51,817 nt of DNA, taken from NCBI GenBank assembly GCA_003165415.1, contig PLUC01000040.1, forward strand, positions 1-51,817, in the 5' to 3' direction. Shown here in pieces: positions 7,837 to 14,638 of the stretch; position 1 is the first letter of the stretch; each line of letters begins with the position of its first letter. The translations under genes were made by a program, and so were the position numbers. Under the pieces are notes generated by a model. It was not told the origin of the DNA and ran no database searches. It saw only the letters and a program-made list of their open reading frames with translations. The stretch comes from Holophagaceae bacterium (GTDB lineage Bacteria; Acidobacteriota; Holophagae; Holophagales; Holophagaceae).

Positions 7837-8805
7837 ATGCGATGCATGATCCCCACCGGCGCCACCTGGCTGCGCTTCCCCCGGTTCGTGGGGGATGCCG
7901 CCATGCAGCTGCCCATCCTGAGGCTGCTGCGGAACCAGGGGGTGGGCCCCCTGGTGGTGTGGGGCCCGGCCGCCACCGTGGCCCTGGTGGCGGACAACGA
8001 ACTGGCCGACGCCGTGGTCCCGGACCAGGGCAGGCCGGGCCCCTGGGCCATGGCCGCCCTGCTGCGCCGGCACCGGGCCGCCCGCTCCATCCATTTCCCC
8101 AAGTCGCTCCGCCCGGCCCTGGCCGCCTTCCTGGCCCGGGTGCCGGAGCGGATCGGAGTGGACGAAAGCCTGGCGGGTGTCTTCAACACCCACAGTGGGC
8201 CTTTCTGGGACGCCCAAGGCCCCTTCATGGCCCGCTACCACGCGGTGCTGGCCAAACGCTGGCCCGGGCTCCCCCCCATGCCCTACGCCGATTATGCCCC
8301 CCTGGCGGACGTGCGCCTGCCCGAGGAGCCCTACCTGTGCCTCATGCCGGGCTCCACCTGGCCGTCCAAAGCCTGGCCCCGGGAGCACTTCCTCGCCCTG
8401 GCCCGGAAGGCCCGCCTGGACGGCATGGGAGTGGCGGTGCTGGGCAGCCCCGGGGAACAGGACATCTGCGCCTTCGTGGCCCAGGGCGCCACCCACGACC
8501 TATGCGGGCGGACCACCCTGGTGGAGGCCGCCGCCTGGCTCAGGGGGGCCCGGGCCGCCCTGGGCAATGATTCCGGCCTCAGCCATCTGGCCGCCGCCTG
8601 CGGCACCCCCACCCTGGCCCTCTATGGCGCCACCGATCCCGGGGGCAGCACCCCCTGGGGCCCGAGCACCCTTGCCCTCCGCCTGGACGGCATCCCCTGC
8701 GCCCCCTGCTTCAAGCCCGATTGCTTCGTGGCGGGCCACCCGTGCCTGGCCGGACTGGATCCGGGCCGGGTCTGGGCCAGCCTTCTGGCGCTCTTCCGCG
8801 CGTAA
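7837..8805 (+). CDS. Glycosyltransferase family 9 (heptosyltransferase-like)
   Basis: A 322-residue GT-B enzyme resembling lipopolysaccharide heptosyltransferases (WaaC/WaaF). The N-terminus reads TWLRFPRFVGDAAMQLPIL, matching the family's xxxGDxxxxxP block. The C-terminal nucleotide-sugar half has LMPGSTWPSKAWP, LVEAAAWLRGARAALGNDSGLSHLAAA and ALYGATDP. It probably adds a heptose-type sugar to the lipid A core from ADP-heptose at the inner membrane. The start is uncertain: 7837 fits the domain, 7846 is close, and the open frame reaches back to 7765 without family similarity. It is divergent from the sigma-54 activator and 21 bases ahead of the DUF1573 gene. Confidence 0.85.
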   Translation: MRCMIPTGATWLRFPRFVGDAAMQLPILRLLRNQGVGPLVVWGPAATVALVADNELADAVVPDQGRPGPWAMAALLRRHRAARSIHFPKSLRPALAAFLARVPERIGVDESLAGVFNTHSGPFWDAQGPFMARYHAVLAKRWPGLPPMPYADYAPLADVRLPEEPYLCLMPGSTWPSKAWPREHFLALARKARLDGMGVAVLGSPGEQDICAFVAQGATHDLCGRTTLVEAAAWLRGARAALGNDSGLSHLAAACGTPTLALYGATDPGGSTPWGPSTLALRLDGIPCAPCFKPDCFVAGHPCLAGLDPGRVWASLLALFRA

Positions 8806-8826
8806 TATAGTCTGAAAGAGGTTTCC

Positions 8827-9795
8827 ATGCGCATTCCCGCCCTCGTCCTCCTCGCTCCGGTCGTCTGCCTGGCCCAGGCCGCGCCGCACATCAGCTTCGA
8901 GGCCAGCCATTTCGATTTCGGCAAGATCTCCGCCGACACCAAGGTCTCCCACCGGTTCAAGGTCACCAACACCGGCCAGGCGCCCCTGAACATCACCCGG
9001 CTCAACCCATCCTGCGGGTGCACCTCCACCGTGCTGGGCAAGTGGACCCTGGCCCCGGGCGAGAGCACCGACATCGAGGTCACCTTCAACCCGGCCGGAT
9101 TCCGGGGCCTGTCCCGGAAATCCATCCAGGTGGTCTCCGACGACCCGGCCAGCCCCACCTCCACCCTCACCTTCGAGGCGGACGTGGTGCGGGAGATCAT
9201 GCCTTCCACCGACTCCGTGTTCTTCCAGGACCTGGTCCGCTCCGTCCCCAGGAAGATTTCCGTGAAGCTGACCTCCGGCACCGAGCGCCCGGTTGAGCTC
9301 ACCGACGCCAAGGCCCCCGGGGCCCCCTACCTGGCCACGGCCCTGCGCCGGGACGGCAAGGACGCCTGGGTGGACATCACCCTCGACGGCCGCAAGATTC
9401 CAGCCGGGCGCCAGCTGGGCGCGGATGCCGTCATCGTGCGCACCACCAACCCCAAGGTTCCCTCCATCACCCTCACCGTCCAGTGGGAGATGCGGGCGGA
9501 TGTGACCGCCGACCCGCTCCGGGTGGCCTGGTCCGAGCCCGCCGGCAAGCCACTGAGCAGCAAGGTCCTCCTGAAGCAGGTGGACGGCAAGCCGTTCCGC
9601 ATCCTTTCCTGGAAGAGCACCAATCCCGCGCTGAGCGTCACGGGCTCCGACCAGCCCGCCGCCTCCCGCCACGAGATCGAAGTGGTTCTCTCCGCCGACG
9701 CCAGGCCCGGGCTCTACACCGAGAAGGTCCTGCTGACCCTGGACGACCCCAACCAGCCCCAACTGGAACTGCGGGTTTCCGCCTCTCTGCGCTGA
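8827..9795 (+). CDS. DUF1573 domain protein, exported
   Basis: A 322-residue protein with a signal peptide (residues 1-19, MRIPALVLLAPVVCLAQA) followed by a beta-sandwich DUF1573 domain. The diagnostic block FDFGKI...F.VTNTG...I.....SCGC appears as DFGKISADTKVSHRFKVTNTG, then NPSCGCT with Cys63 and Cys65. The rest is two further Ig-like strand-rich segments without a named motif. DUF1573 proteins are periplasmic or surface proteins of unknown function. AGAGG lies five bases before the ATG. It may be cotranscribed with the glycosyltransferase gene, and it converges on the rsbU-like gene 12 bases away. Confidence 0.85.
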   Translation: MRIPALVLLAPVVCLAQAAPHISFEASHFDFGKISADTKVSHRFKVTNTGQAPLNITRLNPSCGCTSTVLGKWTLAPGESTDIEVTFNPAGFRGLSRKSIQVVSDDPASPTSTLTFEADVVREIMPSTDSVFFQDLVRSVPRKISVKLTSGTERPVELTDAKAPGAPYLATALRRDGKDAWVDITLDGRKIPAGRQLGADAVIVRTTNPKVPSITLTVQWEMRADVTADPLRVAWSEPAGKPLSSKVLLKQVDGKPFRILSWKSTNPALSVTGSDQPAASRHEIEVVLSADARPGLYTEKVLLTLDDPNQPQLELRVSASLR

Positions 9796-9807
9796 GCAGG
9801 CGTCAAG

Positions 9808-10971
9808 CTAGTTCCGGTCCAGCACCACCAGGGTCACGTCATCGGAAAAGGCCGCGGGCTGGTTGAAGGCCACCGCCTTCTCGATGATCCAGTCGGCCGC
9901 CGCTTCCCCGTCCGCCGGCAGATCCTCGCAGATCTCCTGCAGCCCCTCTTCGCCCAGGTAGCGGCGGTCCTCCCGCTCCACCTCCACCAGGCCGTCCGTG
10001 TAGAAGACCAGGCGATCCCCCGGCACGAAGGGGCAGACCTGCTCCGTGAACGGGAGGGTCTCGTCGATGCCCAGCAGGAACCCCTTGCCGCCCAGGATCT
10101 CCAGAGGCTTCCGGCCGCCGCTGGCGCCCTGGTGGATCAGCAGGGGTGCCGGATGGCCCGCCGAGACGTACTGCATGGTGCCGCCCACCGGATCCAGCCG
10201 GGCCAGGAAGGCCGTGGCGAACTGCTCTGAAAGGGTGCTGTGGGCCAGGTCCCGGTTCATGGCCTGGGCCCAGGCCAGGGGGCCTTGCGCGAGGCGCAAC
10301 TGGCTTTCGAAATAGGTCTTGACCATGGCCGAGATGAGGGCGGCGGTCACCCCGTGGCCGCTCACATCGGCGATCATGAAGGCGACGCTCTGGTCCGGGA
10401 GGGCCTGGATGGTGTAGATGTCTCCGCCGATCCCCTCCGCCGGCAGGTAGCGATGGGTGTAGCGCAGCCCCGAGACCAGCCCGGGGATGCCGGGCAGCAG
10501 GCCCATCTGCAGCCTGGCCGCCAGGGCTAGTTCCGCGGTCATGCGGTCCTGGAAGCGGGTGAGTTCCAGGTTCTGCCGCTTGATCTCCTTCTGCATGCCG
10601 ATGATCCGGAACGCCGACTCCACCTTGGCCATGACTTCCTGGGCGTGGAAGGGCTTGGAGATCATGTCGTCGGCGCCCAGGTTCAGGCCGCCGATCTTGG
10701 ACGCCAGCCCGTCCATGGCCGAAACCAGCACGAAGTAGATGTCCCGGGTCCTGGGATCGCCCTTCACCGCCTGGCACAGATCATCCCCGGCCATCTCCGG
10801 CATGCGCAGGTCGGAGAGGATGAGGTCGGGCTGCAGCTTGGCCATCTCCTCCAGGGCCATCCTGCCGTTCTCCGCCAGGAGCACCTGGTACCCGGCGCGT
10901 TTCAGGTAGAAGCTGAGGATATCCCGAATGGGCGCTTCGTCGTCAACTACCAGAACTACGCCTTTGTGCAT
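9808..10971 (-). CDS. Response regulator with PP2C (SpoIIE/RsbU) phosphatase domain
   Basis: A 387-residue fusion. The receiver domain (residues 1-125) has Asp10-Asp11, phospho-acceptor Asp54 (ILSDLRMPEM) and Lys in SKPFH. A short coiled linker is followed by a PP2C-type serine phosphatase (about 160-387) with GGDIYTI, ADVSGHGVTAAL, GHPAPLL, FYTDGLVE and FSDDVTLVVL, which are the metal-binding and catalytic blocks. It should dephosphorylate an anti-sigma-factor antagonist in response to a two-component signal. That antagonist gene lies 21 bases upstream on the same strand. AAGG lies six bases before the ATG. No RsbW/SpoIIAB kinase is nearby. Confidence 0.93.
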   Translation of the reverse strand: MHKGVVLVVDDEAPIRDILSFYLKRAGYQVLLAENGRMALEEMAKLQPDLILSDLRMPEMAGDDLCQAVKGDPRTRDIYFVLVSAMDGLASKIGGLNLGADDMISKPFHAQEVMAKVESAFRIIGMQKEIKRQNLELTRFQDRMTAELALAARLQMGLLPGIPGLVSGLRYTHRYLPAEGIGGDIYTIQALPDQSVAFMIADVSGHGVTAALISAMVKTYFESQLRLAQGPLAWAQAMNRDLAHSTLSEQFATAFLARLDPVGGTMQYVSAGHPAPLLIHQGASGGRKPLEILGGKGFLLGIDETLPFTEQVCPFVPGDRLVFYTDGLVEVEREDRRYLGEEGLQEICEDLPADGEAAADWIIEKAVAFNQPAAFSDDVTLVVLDRN

Positions 10972-10992
10972 ACACCGCCTTCCGGGGTCGCG

Positions 10993-11331
10993 CTATGCCC
11001 CCCGAAGCGCGTCCTGCTCAGTGGTGAAAATGGAGAAGTAGTTGGTGAGGTTGGTCTGGTCGAAGGTCTTCTTCACCTGCGGCGGCAGGCCGCAGAGGTG
11101 CAGCTTCCCGCTGTTCTTGTCGACGCTGTTCCGGGCCGCCACCAGCAGGCCCAGACCGGACGAGTCGATGAAGCTGACGCTCTCCAGGTTGATCACCAGC
11201 AGTTTGGGCTGCAGGGTGGTGACCGTGTCCCGGATGACGTCCCGCAACTGGGCGGTGACCTCGAAGTTCACCTTGCCCTGGATGGTGACCACCGAGGCAT
11301 TGCCCTCCTGGCGGGTCTGAATGTTTAACAT
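10993..11331 (-). CDS. Anti-sigma factor antagonist (STAS domain, RsbV/SpoIIAA type)
   Basis: A 112-residue single STAS domain. The phosphorylation loop is FIDSSGLGLL with DSSGLG at residues 56-61, so the regulatory serine is present. In the family the unphosphorylated form binds the anti-sigma kinase and frees a sigma factor, and the PP2C protein encoded next would reactivate it. AGGAGG lies four bases before the ATG at 11331. The open frame extends 34 codons further upstream without STAS similarity. The 163 bases before the gene contain a TATATT on the minus strand that could be a -10 element, but no good -35 is seen. Confidence 0.92.
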   Translation of the reverse strand: MLNIQTRQEGNASVVTIQGKVNFEVTAQLRDVIRDTVTTLQPKLLVINLESVSFIDSSGLGLLVAARNSVDKNSGKLHLCGLPPQVKKTFDQTNLTNYFSIFTTEQDALRGA

Positions 11332-11450
11332 GATGCCTCCTGCGTCACGATCCCGTGCAAATCCTTCGGCTGCCAAGAAGAAAGTAGTCTCCTCTCGCCC
11401 CGGGATCAACTCTGGAATATAGAAAAGTTCCATCCATCAGCCCCTCGCGG

Positions 11451-11485
11451 ACGGACCGGGGCGCCAGAGGCGCCCCGGGGACCGT
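11451..11485 (-). terminator. Strong hairpin after atpE
   Basis: CCGGGGCGCC (11456-11465) and GGCGCCCCGG (11469-11478) form a perfect ten-base stem with a three-base loop, flanked by ACGG and CCGT that can pair in addition. It begins ten bases beyond the atpE stop. No T-run follows on the minus strand, so it is either an atypical terminator or an mRNA-stabilising structure at the end of the atp transcript. Confidence 0.6.
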
Positions 11486-11494
11486 CGTTAAAAG

Positions 11495-11794
11495 CTAGTG
11501 CAGAGCGAAAGCGGCGACCAGCACATAAATGACCAGGGCCTCGATCAGGGCCAGACCGATGATCATGGTGGTCCGGATGTTGCCGGCGGCCTGGGGATTG
11601 CGGGCGATGCCTTCGCAAGCCGCGGCGACGGCCTTGCCCTGGGCCAGGCCGCAGCCGGCGGCCGCGATGGCGAGGGCGATGTGGGCCAGGAACTGGCCTT
11701 CGAAGAGGCTCTTGGTGGGGGCTGCGGGAGCGCCCTGGGCGAAGGCGGCCACGGCCAGGGTGAACAGGAAGGCGGTGGTGATGAACTTCTTCAT
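11495..11794 (-). CDS. atpE: ATP synthase FO subunit c
   Basis: A 99-residue proteolipid of the F-type ATP synthase rotor ring. After a signal-peptide-like first helix ([20 protein letters not shown]) come two transmembrane helices joined by the polar loop [12 protein letters not shown]. The ion-binding carboxylate is Glu85 in IEALVIY, with Gln52 on helix one and Tyr90 nearby. The Glu-Ala-Leu-x-Ile-Tyr pattern is the one of chloroplast-type proton rings. The Ser/Thr pair that marks sodium rings is absent, so proton coupling is inferred. GAGGTG precedes the ATG. It is the last gene of atpZ-atpI-atpB-atpE, and a strong hairpin follows. Confidence 0.95.
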   Translation of the reverse strand: MKKFITTAFLFTLAVAAFAQGAPAAPTKSLFEGQFLAHIALAIAAAGCGLAQGKAVAAACEGIARNPQAAGNIRTTMIIGLALIEALVIYVLVAAFALH

Positions 11795-11872
11795 GGAGAC
11801 ACCTCTAGGGTAAGGGGGCGGGGGGTTCGGAATCCCGTCGCCGGGGTCAGGCAAAGGAAGGATGGGCCCGGC

Positions 11873-12604
11873 CTAGTGCTCATGGGCGACCGCGCCGGAA
11901 ACGTAGATCGTGGCGAGCATGATGAACACGAAGGTCTGGATCAGCCCGAAGAACAGCCCCATGAGCATCATGGGCACCGGCACCACCAGCGGCACCAGCA
12001 TGAAGAAGATCCCCGACACCACGTGCTCGCCGGCGATGTTGCCGAACAGACGCAGGCTGTGGCTGAGGATCCGGGAGAACAGCCCCAGGATCTCCAGGGG
12101 CCAGAGCAGGACCCACAGAAACCACACCGGCCCCGCAAAATGGCCCAGGTAGCTGCCGATCCCGTGCTCGCGCATCCCGTGGAAGTTGTAGTAGAAGAAC
12201 ACCACCAGGGCGCAGCCCAGGGTGACGTTCCAGTTGGCCGTTCCCGAGCCCAGCCCGGGCACCAGGCCGAACAGGTTGTTCAGCATGATGAAGAAGCCCA
12301 GGGTGCCGATGAGGGGCATGTAGCGGTCCGGGTTGTGGTCCACATTGTCGGCCACCAGGGACCGCACGAAGGTGACCAAGTATTCCATGGTCTGCTGGAA
12401 GGGGCCGGGAATGCGGGCCATGCGGGTCCGGACCGCCAGGGCCAGGGCCACGGTCACCAGGGCCGCCAGGGACGAAATGAGCAAATGATCGTAGCGCTCC
12501 AGGAAGGAGAACGGCACGCCAGGTGCGAAGCTGCCCCAGGTATGCCTGGTCAACCCAAACATCCAGGTGAGAAAAACGGCAAGTCCCGAAGGGTGGAATT
12601 CCAT
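11873..12604 (-). CDS. atpB: ATP synthase FO subunit a
   Basis: A 243-residue polytopic membrane protein that forms the proton half-channels of ATP synthase. The conserved helix contains SHSLRLFGNIAGEH with the essential arginine at Arg185, and the last helix has LIQTFVFIMLATIYVS. Five to six hydrophobic helices are visible, and MLNNLFGLVPG is a further family block. GAGGT lies seven bases before the ATG. Its position between atpI and atpE is standard. The b, delta, alpha, gamma, beta and epsilon genes do not follow. Confidence 0.96.
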   Translation of the reverse strand: MEFHPSGLAVFLTWMFGLTRHTWGSFAPGVPFSFLERYDHLLISSLAALVTVALALAVRTRMARIPGPFQQTMEYLVTFVRSLVADNVDHNPDRYMPLIGTLGFFIMLNNLFGLVPGLGSGTANWNVTLGCALVVFFYYNFHGMREHGIGSYLGHFAGPVWFLWVLLWPLEILGLFSRILSHSLRLFGNIAGEHVVSGIFFMLVPLVVPVPMMLMGLFFGLIQTFVFIMLATIYVSGAVAHEH

Positions 12605-12630
12605 GGATCAAACCTCAGATGACACTTTAC

Positions 12631-13023
12631 TTAGGTGCTTCCATCGGGGCCCGGCCGGAAGATGAGATAGGCCGCCTCAAGCAGAATCGACGCGATGAAC
12701 AACAGGATGCCGGTGACGGAGGGAACCACTTCCAGGGGGAAGGAGTCCATGATGCCATGCAGGATAAGCGCAATCAACGCCAGTTTGACCATGACCAGGA
12801 ACCCGAACACCCAGCGCCGCCGCACCGAGGGAGTCAGCATCCGGGCCACGATCCACCGGTGCAGGTGCCAGAACAGGATGCTGGCCACCCCCGCCAGCGC
12901 GAACACCAGCGCCGCCCGCCATGACCGGAGCATCCAGGCAGCCGCGCCCAGGGGCAGCAGCGCCGCCTGGAACCAGGCGATCCGGGTCAGGTGCGAGGCC
13001 CCGCCATCCTCAGCCAGGTCCAT
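12631..13023 (-). CDS. ATP synthase subunit I (AtpI-like)
   Basis: A 130-residue protein with four predicted hydrophobic segments (about 23-33, 37-55, 72-88 and 100-121). That size, topology and position immediately before atpB match the AtpI/UncI assembly factor, which helps build the c-ring in some bacteria. Sequence similarity within the family is low, so the call leans on context. The start overlaps the 3' end of the atpZ-like gene by 14 bases, pointing to translational coupling. Confidence 0.75.
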   Translation of the reverse strand: MDLAEDGGASHLTRIAWFQAALLPLGAAAWMLRSWRAALVFALAGVASILFWHLHRWIVARMLTPSVRRRWVFGFLVMVKLALIALILHGIMDSFPLEVVPSVTGILLFIASILLEAAYLIFRPGPDGST

Positions 13024-13303
13024 CGCCGCCCCCGCTCCCGCCTCCGTCCCCGCCCTTGCCGTCGCCGTCCATGCGGTTGAGCCGGACCGTCACCTTGTAC
13101 AGTTCCCAGAACCCGGTGGCCGCCCCCCACACCAGACCCACCCCCATGCCGATCCGAGGGTGCCCCAGCAGCCCCCCGACCCAGCGCCCCAGGAAGAAGC
13201 CCAGGGCGATGGCGATGGGAAACACCATGCCCAGGGCCATGAGATCGCCCCAGATGGCCCTTTCCTTGGGATCCACATCCTTTTTCCCTGAGCCGAACCG
13301 CAC
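13010..13303 (-). CDS. AtpZ-like small membrane protein
   Basis: A 97-residue protein with two transmembrane helices (about 20-40 and 51-66) separated by GRWVGGLLGHPRIGMGVG, the typical AtpZ/AtpI hairpin with a central glycine-rich turn. The C-terminus is an odd Gly/Asp tail (GDGKGGDGGGSGGGDGPG). AtpZ and AtpI together are reported to act as a calcium/magnesium transporter or assembly factor for FO in Bacillus. The start is GTG with AGGGA upstream. It is the first gene of the atp cluster and is divergent from the NRDE gene. Confidence 0.78.
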   Translation of the reverse strand: MRFGSGKKDVDPKERAIWGDLMALGMVFPIAIALGFFLGRWVGGLLGHPRIGMGVGLVWGAATGFWELYKVTVRLNRMDGDGKGGDGGGSGGGDGPG

Positions 13304-13393
13304 GTGCCGTCCCTTTCCCTAGCCTCGGGACAACGTTATCACCATCTTGGACACGGGCCCCCGGGGTGGGGACAATGGCGCCAGGAGTCTCCC

Positions 13394-14203
13394 ATGTGCC
13401 TGATCCTGGTCGCCTGGCTATCCCATCCGCAATTCCCGTTGGTGGTGGCCGCGAACCGGGACGAATTCTACGCCCGGCCCAGCGCCTTGGCCGGCCCCTG
13501 GCCGGAGGATCCCCGGGTGCTGGGAGGCCTGGACCTGGAAGCCGGCGGCACCTGGCTGGGGGTGCGGGAGGACGGACGCTTCGCCGCCGTGACCAACGTC
13601 CGCGAGCCGGGCGTCCCCAAAAATCAGCCTGTCTCGCGTATCCACAAAGTGGATACCGAGAAAAATCAGCCTGTCTCGCGTATCCACAGAGTGGATACCG
13701 AGAGGGGCGCCCGTTCCCGCGGGCTGCTGACGAAGGATTTCCTGCTGGGCCGGCAGTCGCCGGGCGAATGCGCGGCGGCCATCGATGGCGGCCGGTATTC
13801 CGGCTTCAACCTGCTGCTGGCGGATGGGCAGGCCCTCTGGTACTGCTCCAACCGCGACGGCGGCGCCCGGCGACTGGCTCCCGGCGTCTACGGCCTGTCC
13901 AACCACTTGCTGGACACCCCATGGCCCAAGCTGGTCACCGCCAAAGCCAGGTTCGCCGCAGCCCTGGACGGCCTGCCGGCCTTCGATCCGGTCTTCAGCA
14001 TCCTGGCCGACCCGGAGATCGTCCCGGACCATGACCTGCCGAAGTCCGGGGTGCCGCTGGCATGGGAGCGCCTGCTGTCCGCCATCTTCGTCCAATCAGA
14101 GGATTACGGCACCCGTGCCTCCACCGTGCTGACCCGGGACCGCCAGGGAGCGATCCGGCTGGAGGAGCGCCGCTTCGGCCCGGGAGGCGCGCCGATGGCA
14201 TAG
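13394..14203 (+). CDS. NRDE family (TANGO2-like) protein with an in-frame repeat insertion
   Basis: A 269-residue member of the NRDE/TANGO2 family, named for the motif visible here as ANRDEFYARP. It starts MCLILVAW, and the Cys after Met is typical of this Ntn-hydrolase-like fold. Other family blocks are GGLDLEAGGTWLGV, AAVTNVREP, GARSRG, and YGLSNHLLDTPWPK. AGGAG lies six bases before the ATG. The exact activity of the family is unsettled. TANGO2 homologues have been tied to heme handling and lipid metabolism. The oddity is residues 76-103, two near-identical copies of KNQPVSRIHKVDTE placed between EPGVP and RGARSRG. Removing them restores the usual family spacing in frame. Confidence 0.88.
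   Translation: MCLILVAWLSHPQFPLVVAANRDEFYARPSALAGPWPEDPRVLGGLDLEAGGTWLGVREDGRFAAVTNVREPGVPKNQPVSRIHKVDTEKNQPVSRIHRVDTERGARSRGLLTKDFLLGRQSPGECAAAIDGGRYSGFNLLLADGQALWYCSNRDGGARRLAPGVYGLSNHLLDTPWPKLVTAKARFAAALDGLPAFDPVFSILADPEIVPDHDLPKSGVPLAWERLLSAIFVQSEDYGTRASTVLTRDRQGAIRLEERRFGPGGAPMA
13619..13702 (+). repeat. Tandem 42-bp palindromic insert inside the NRDE gene
   Basis: Two head-to-tail copies (13619-13660 and 13661-13702) differ at one base. Each starts AAAAATCAGCCTGTCTCGC and contains an inverted repeat, CTCGCGTATCCAC/GTGGATACCGAG, with a three-base loop and one bulged base. The insertion begins exactly on a codon boundary and adds 14 codons per copy. The unit has no stop codon in five of its six frames. 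No other copy is seen in this window. Confidence 0.9.
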
Positions 14204-14211
14204 GCCGTCGC

Positions 14212-14586
14212 CTATGGTTGGTGACGCCTTTCTTCCCGGCGGGCTTCGGGGCGCCGCTCACCGGGTCTCATGTCGTGGTGCCAGTTGCGGTAGCGGCCGG
14301 CGGGCATCCGCACCAGGGCGGACGGAACCCGGCGCGCATCCACCCATCCGAACGGGGCCCTCGGCGAAGCCGCCCGGTACCAGCCATCAGGCCGCCGGCA
14401 CCAGTACCAGCCCGCGCTGAAGAACACTTCCTCCCCGAAGCCTTCCACCACCTGGATCCCCGGCTGCACCTGCACCAGCGGAGGGGCCACCGGCAGGCCG
14501 AGGTTGATCGACAGCCGCACCTGGGCCTGGGCCGTGGACGGCATCAGGAAAACGAGCCCTGCGAGGGCGAAGGATAATTTTTTCAT
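14212..14586 (-). CDS. Small secreted protein of unknown function
   Basis: A 124-residue protein I do not recognise. It has a clear signal peptide (residues 1-20, MKKLSFALAGLVFLMPSTAQA). The mature part has a hydrophobic strand VRLSINLGLPVAPP, then VFFSAGWYWCRRPDGWYRA, a Trp/Tyr-rich segment seen in small periplasmic or outer-membrane-associated proteins, and a basic tail rich in Arg and Glu. AGGAG lies eight bases before the ATG. It follows nuoN on the same strand after 52 bases, in no obvious functional link, and converges on the NRDE gene. Confidence 0.7.
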   Translation of the reverse strand: MKKLSFALAGLVFLMPSTAQAQVRLSINLGLPVAPPLVQVQPGIQVVEGFGEEVFFSAGWYWCRRPDGWYRAASPRAPFGWVDARRVPSALVRMPAGRYRNWHHDMRPGERRPEARREERRHQP

Positions 14587-14638
14587 GACCGGGTCTCCTG
14601 TTGATCGGAGCAATGGACCCCGAGGCCAGGACCACGGT

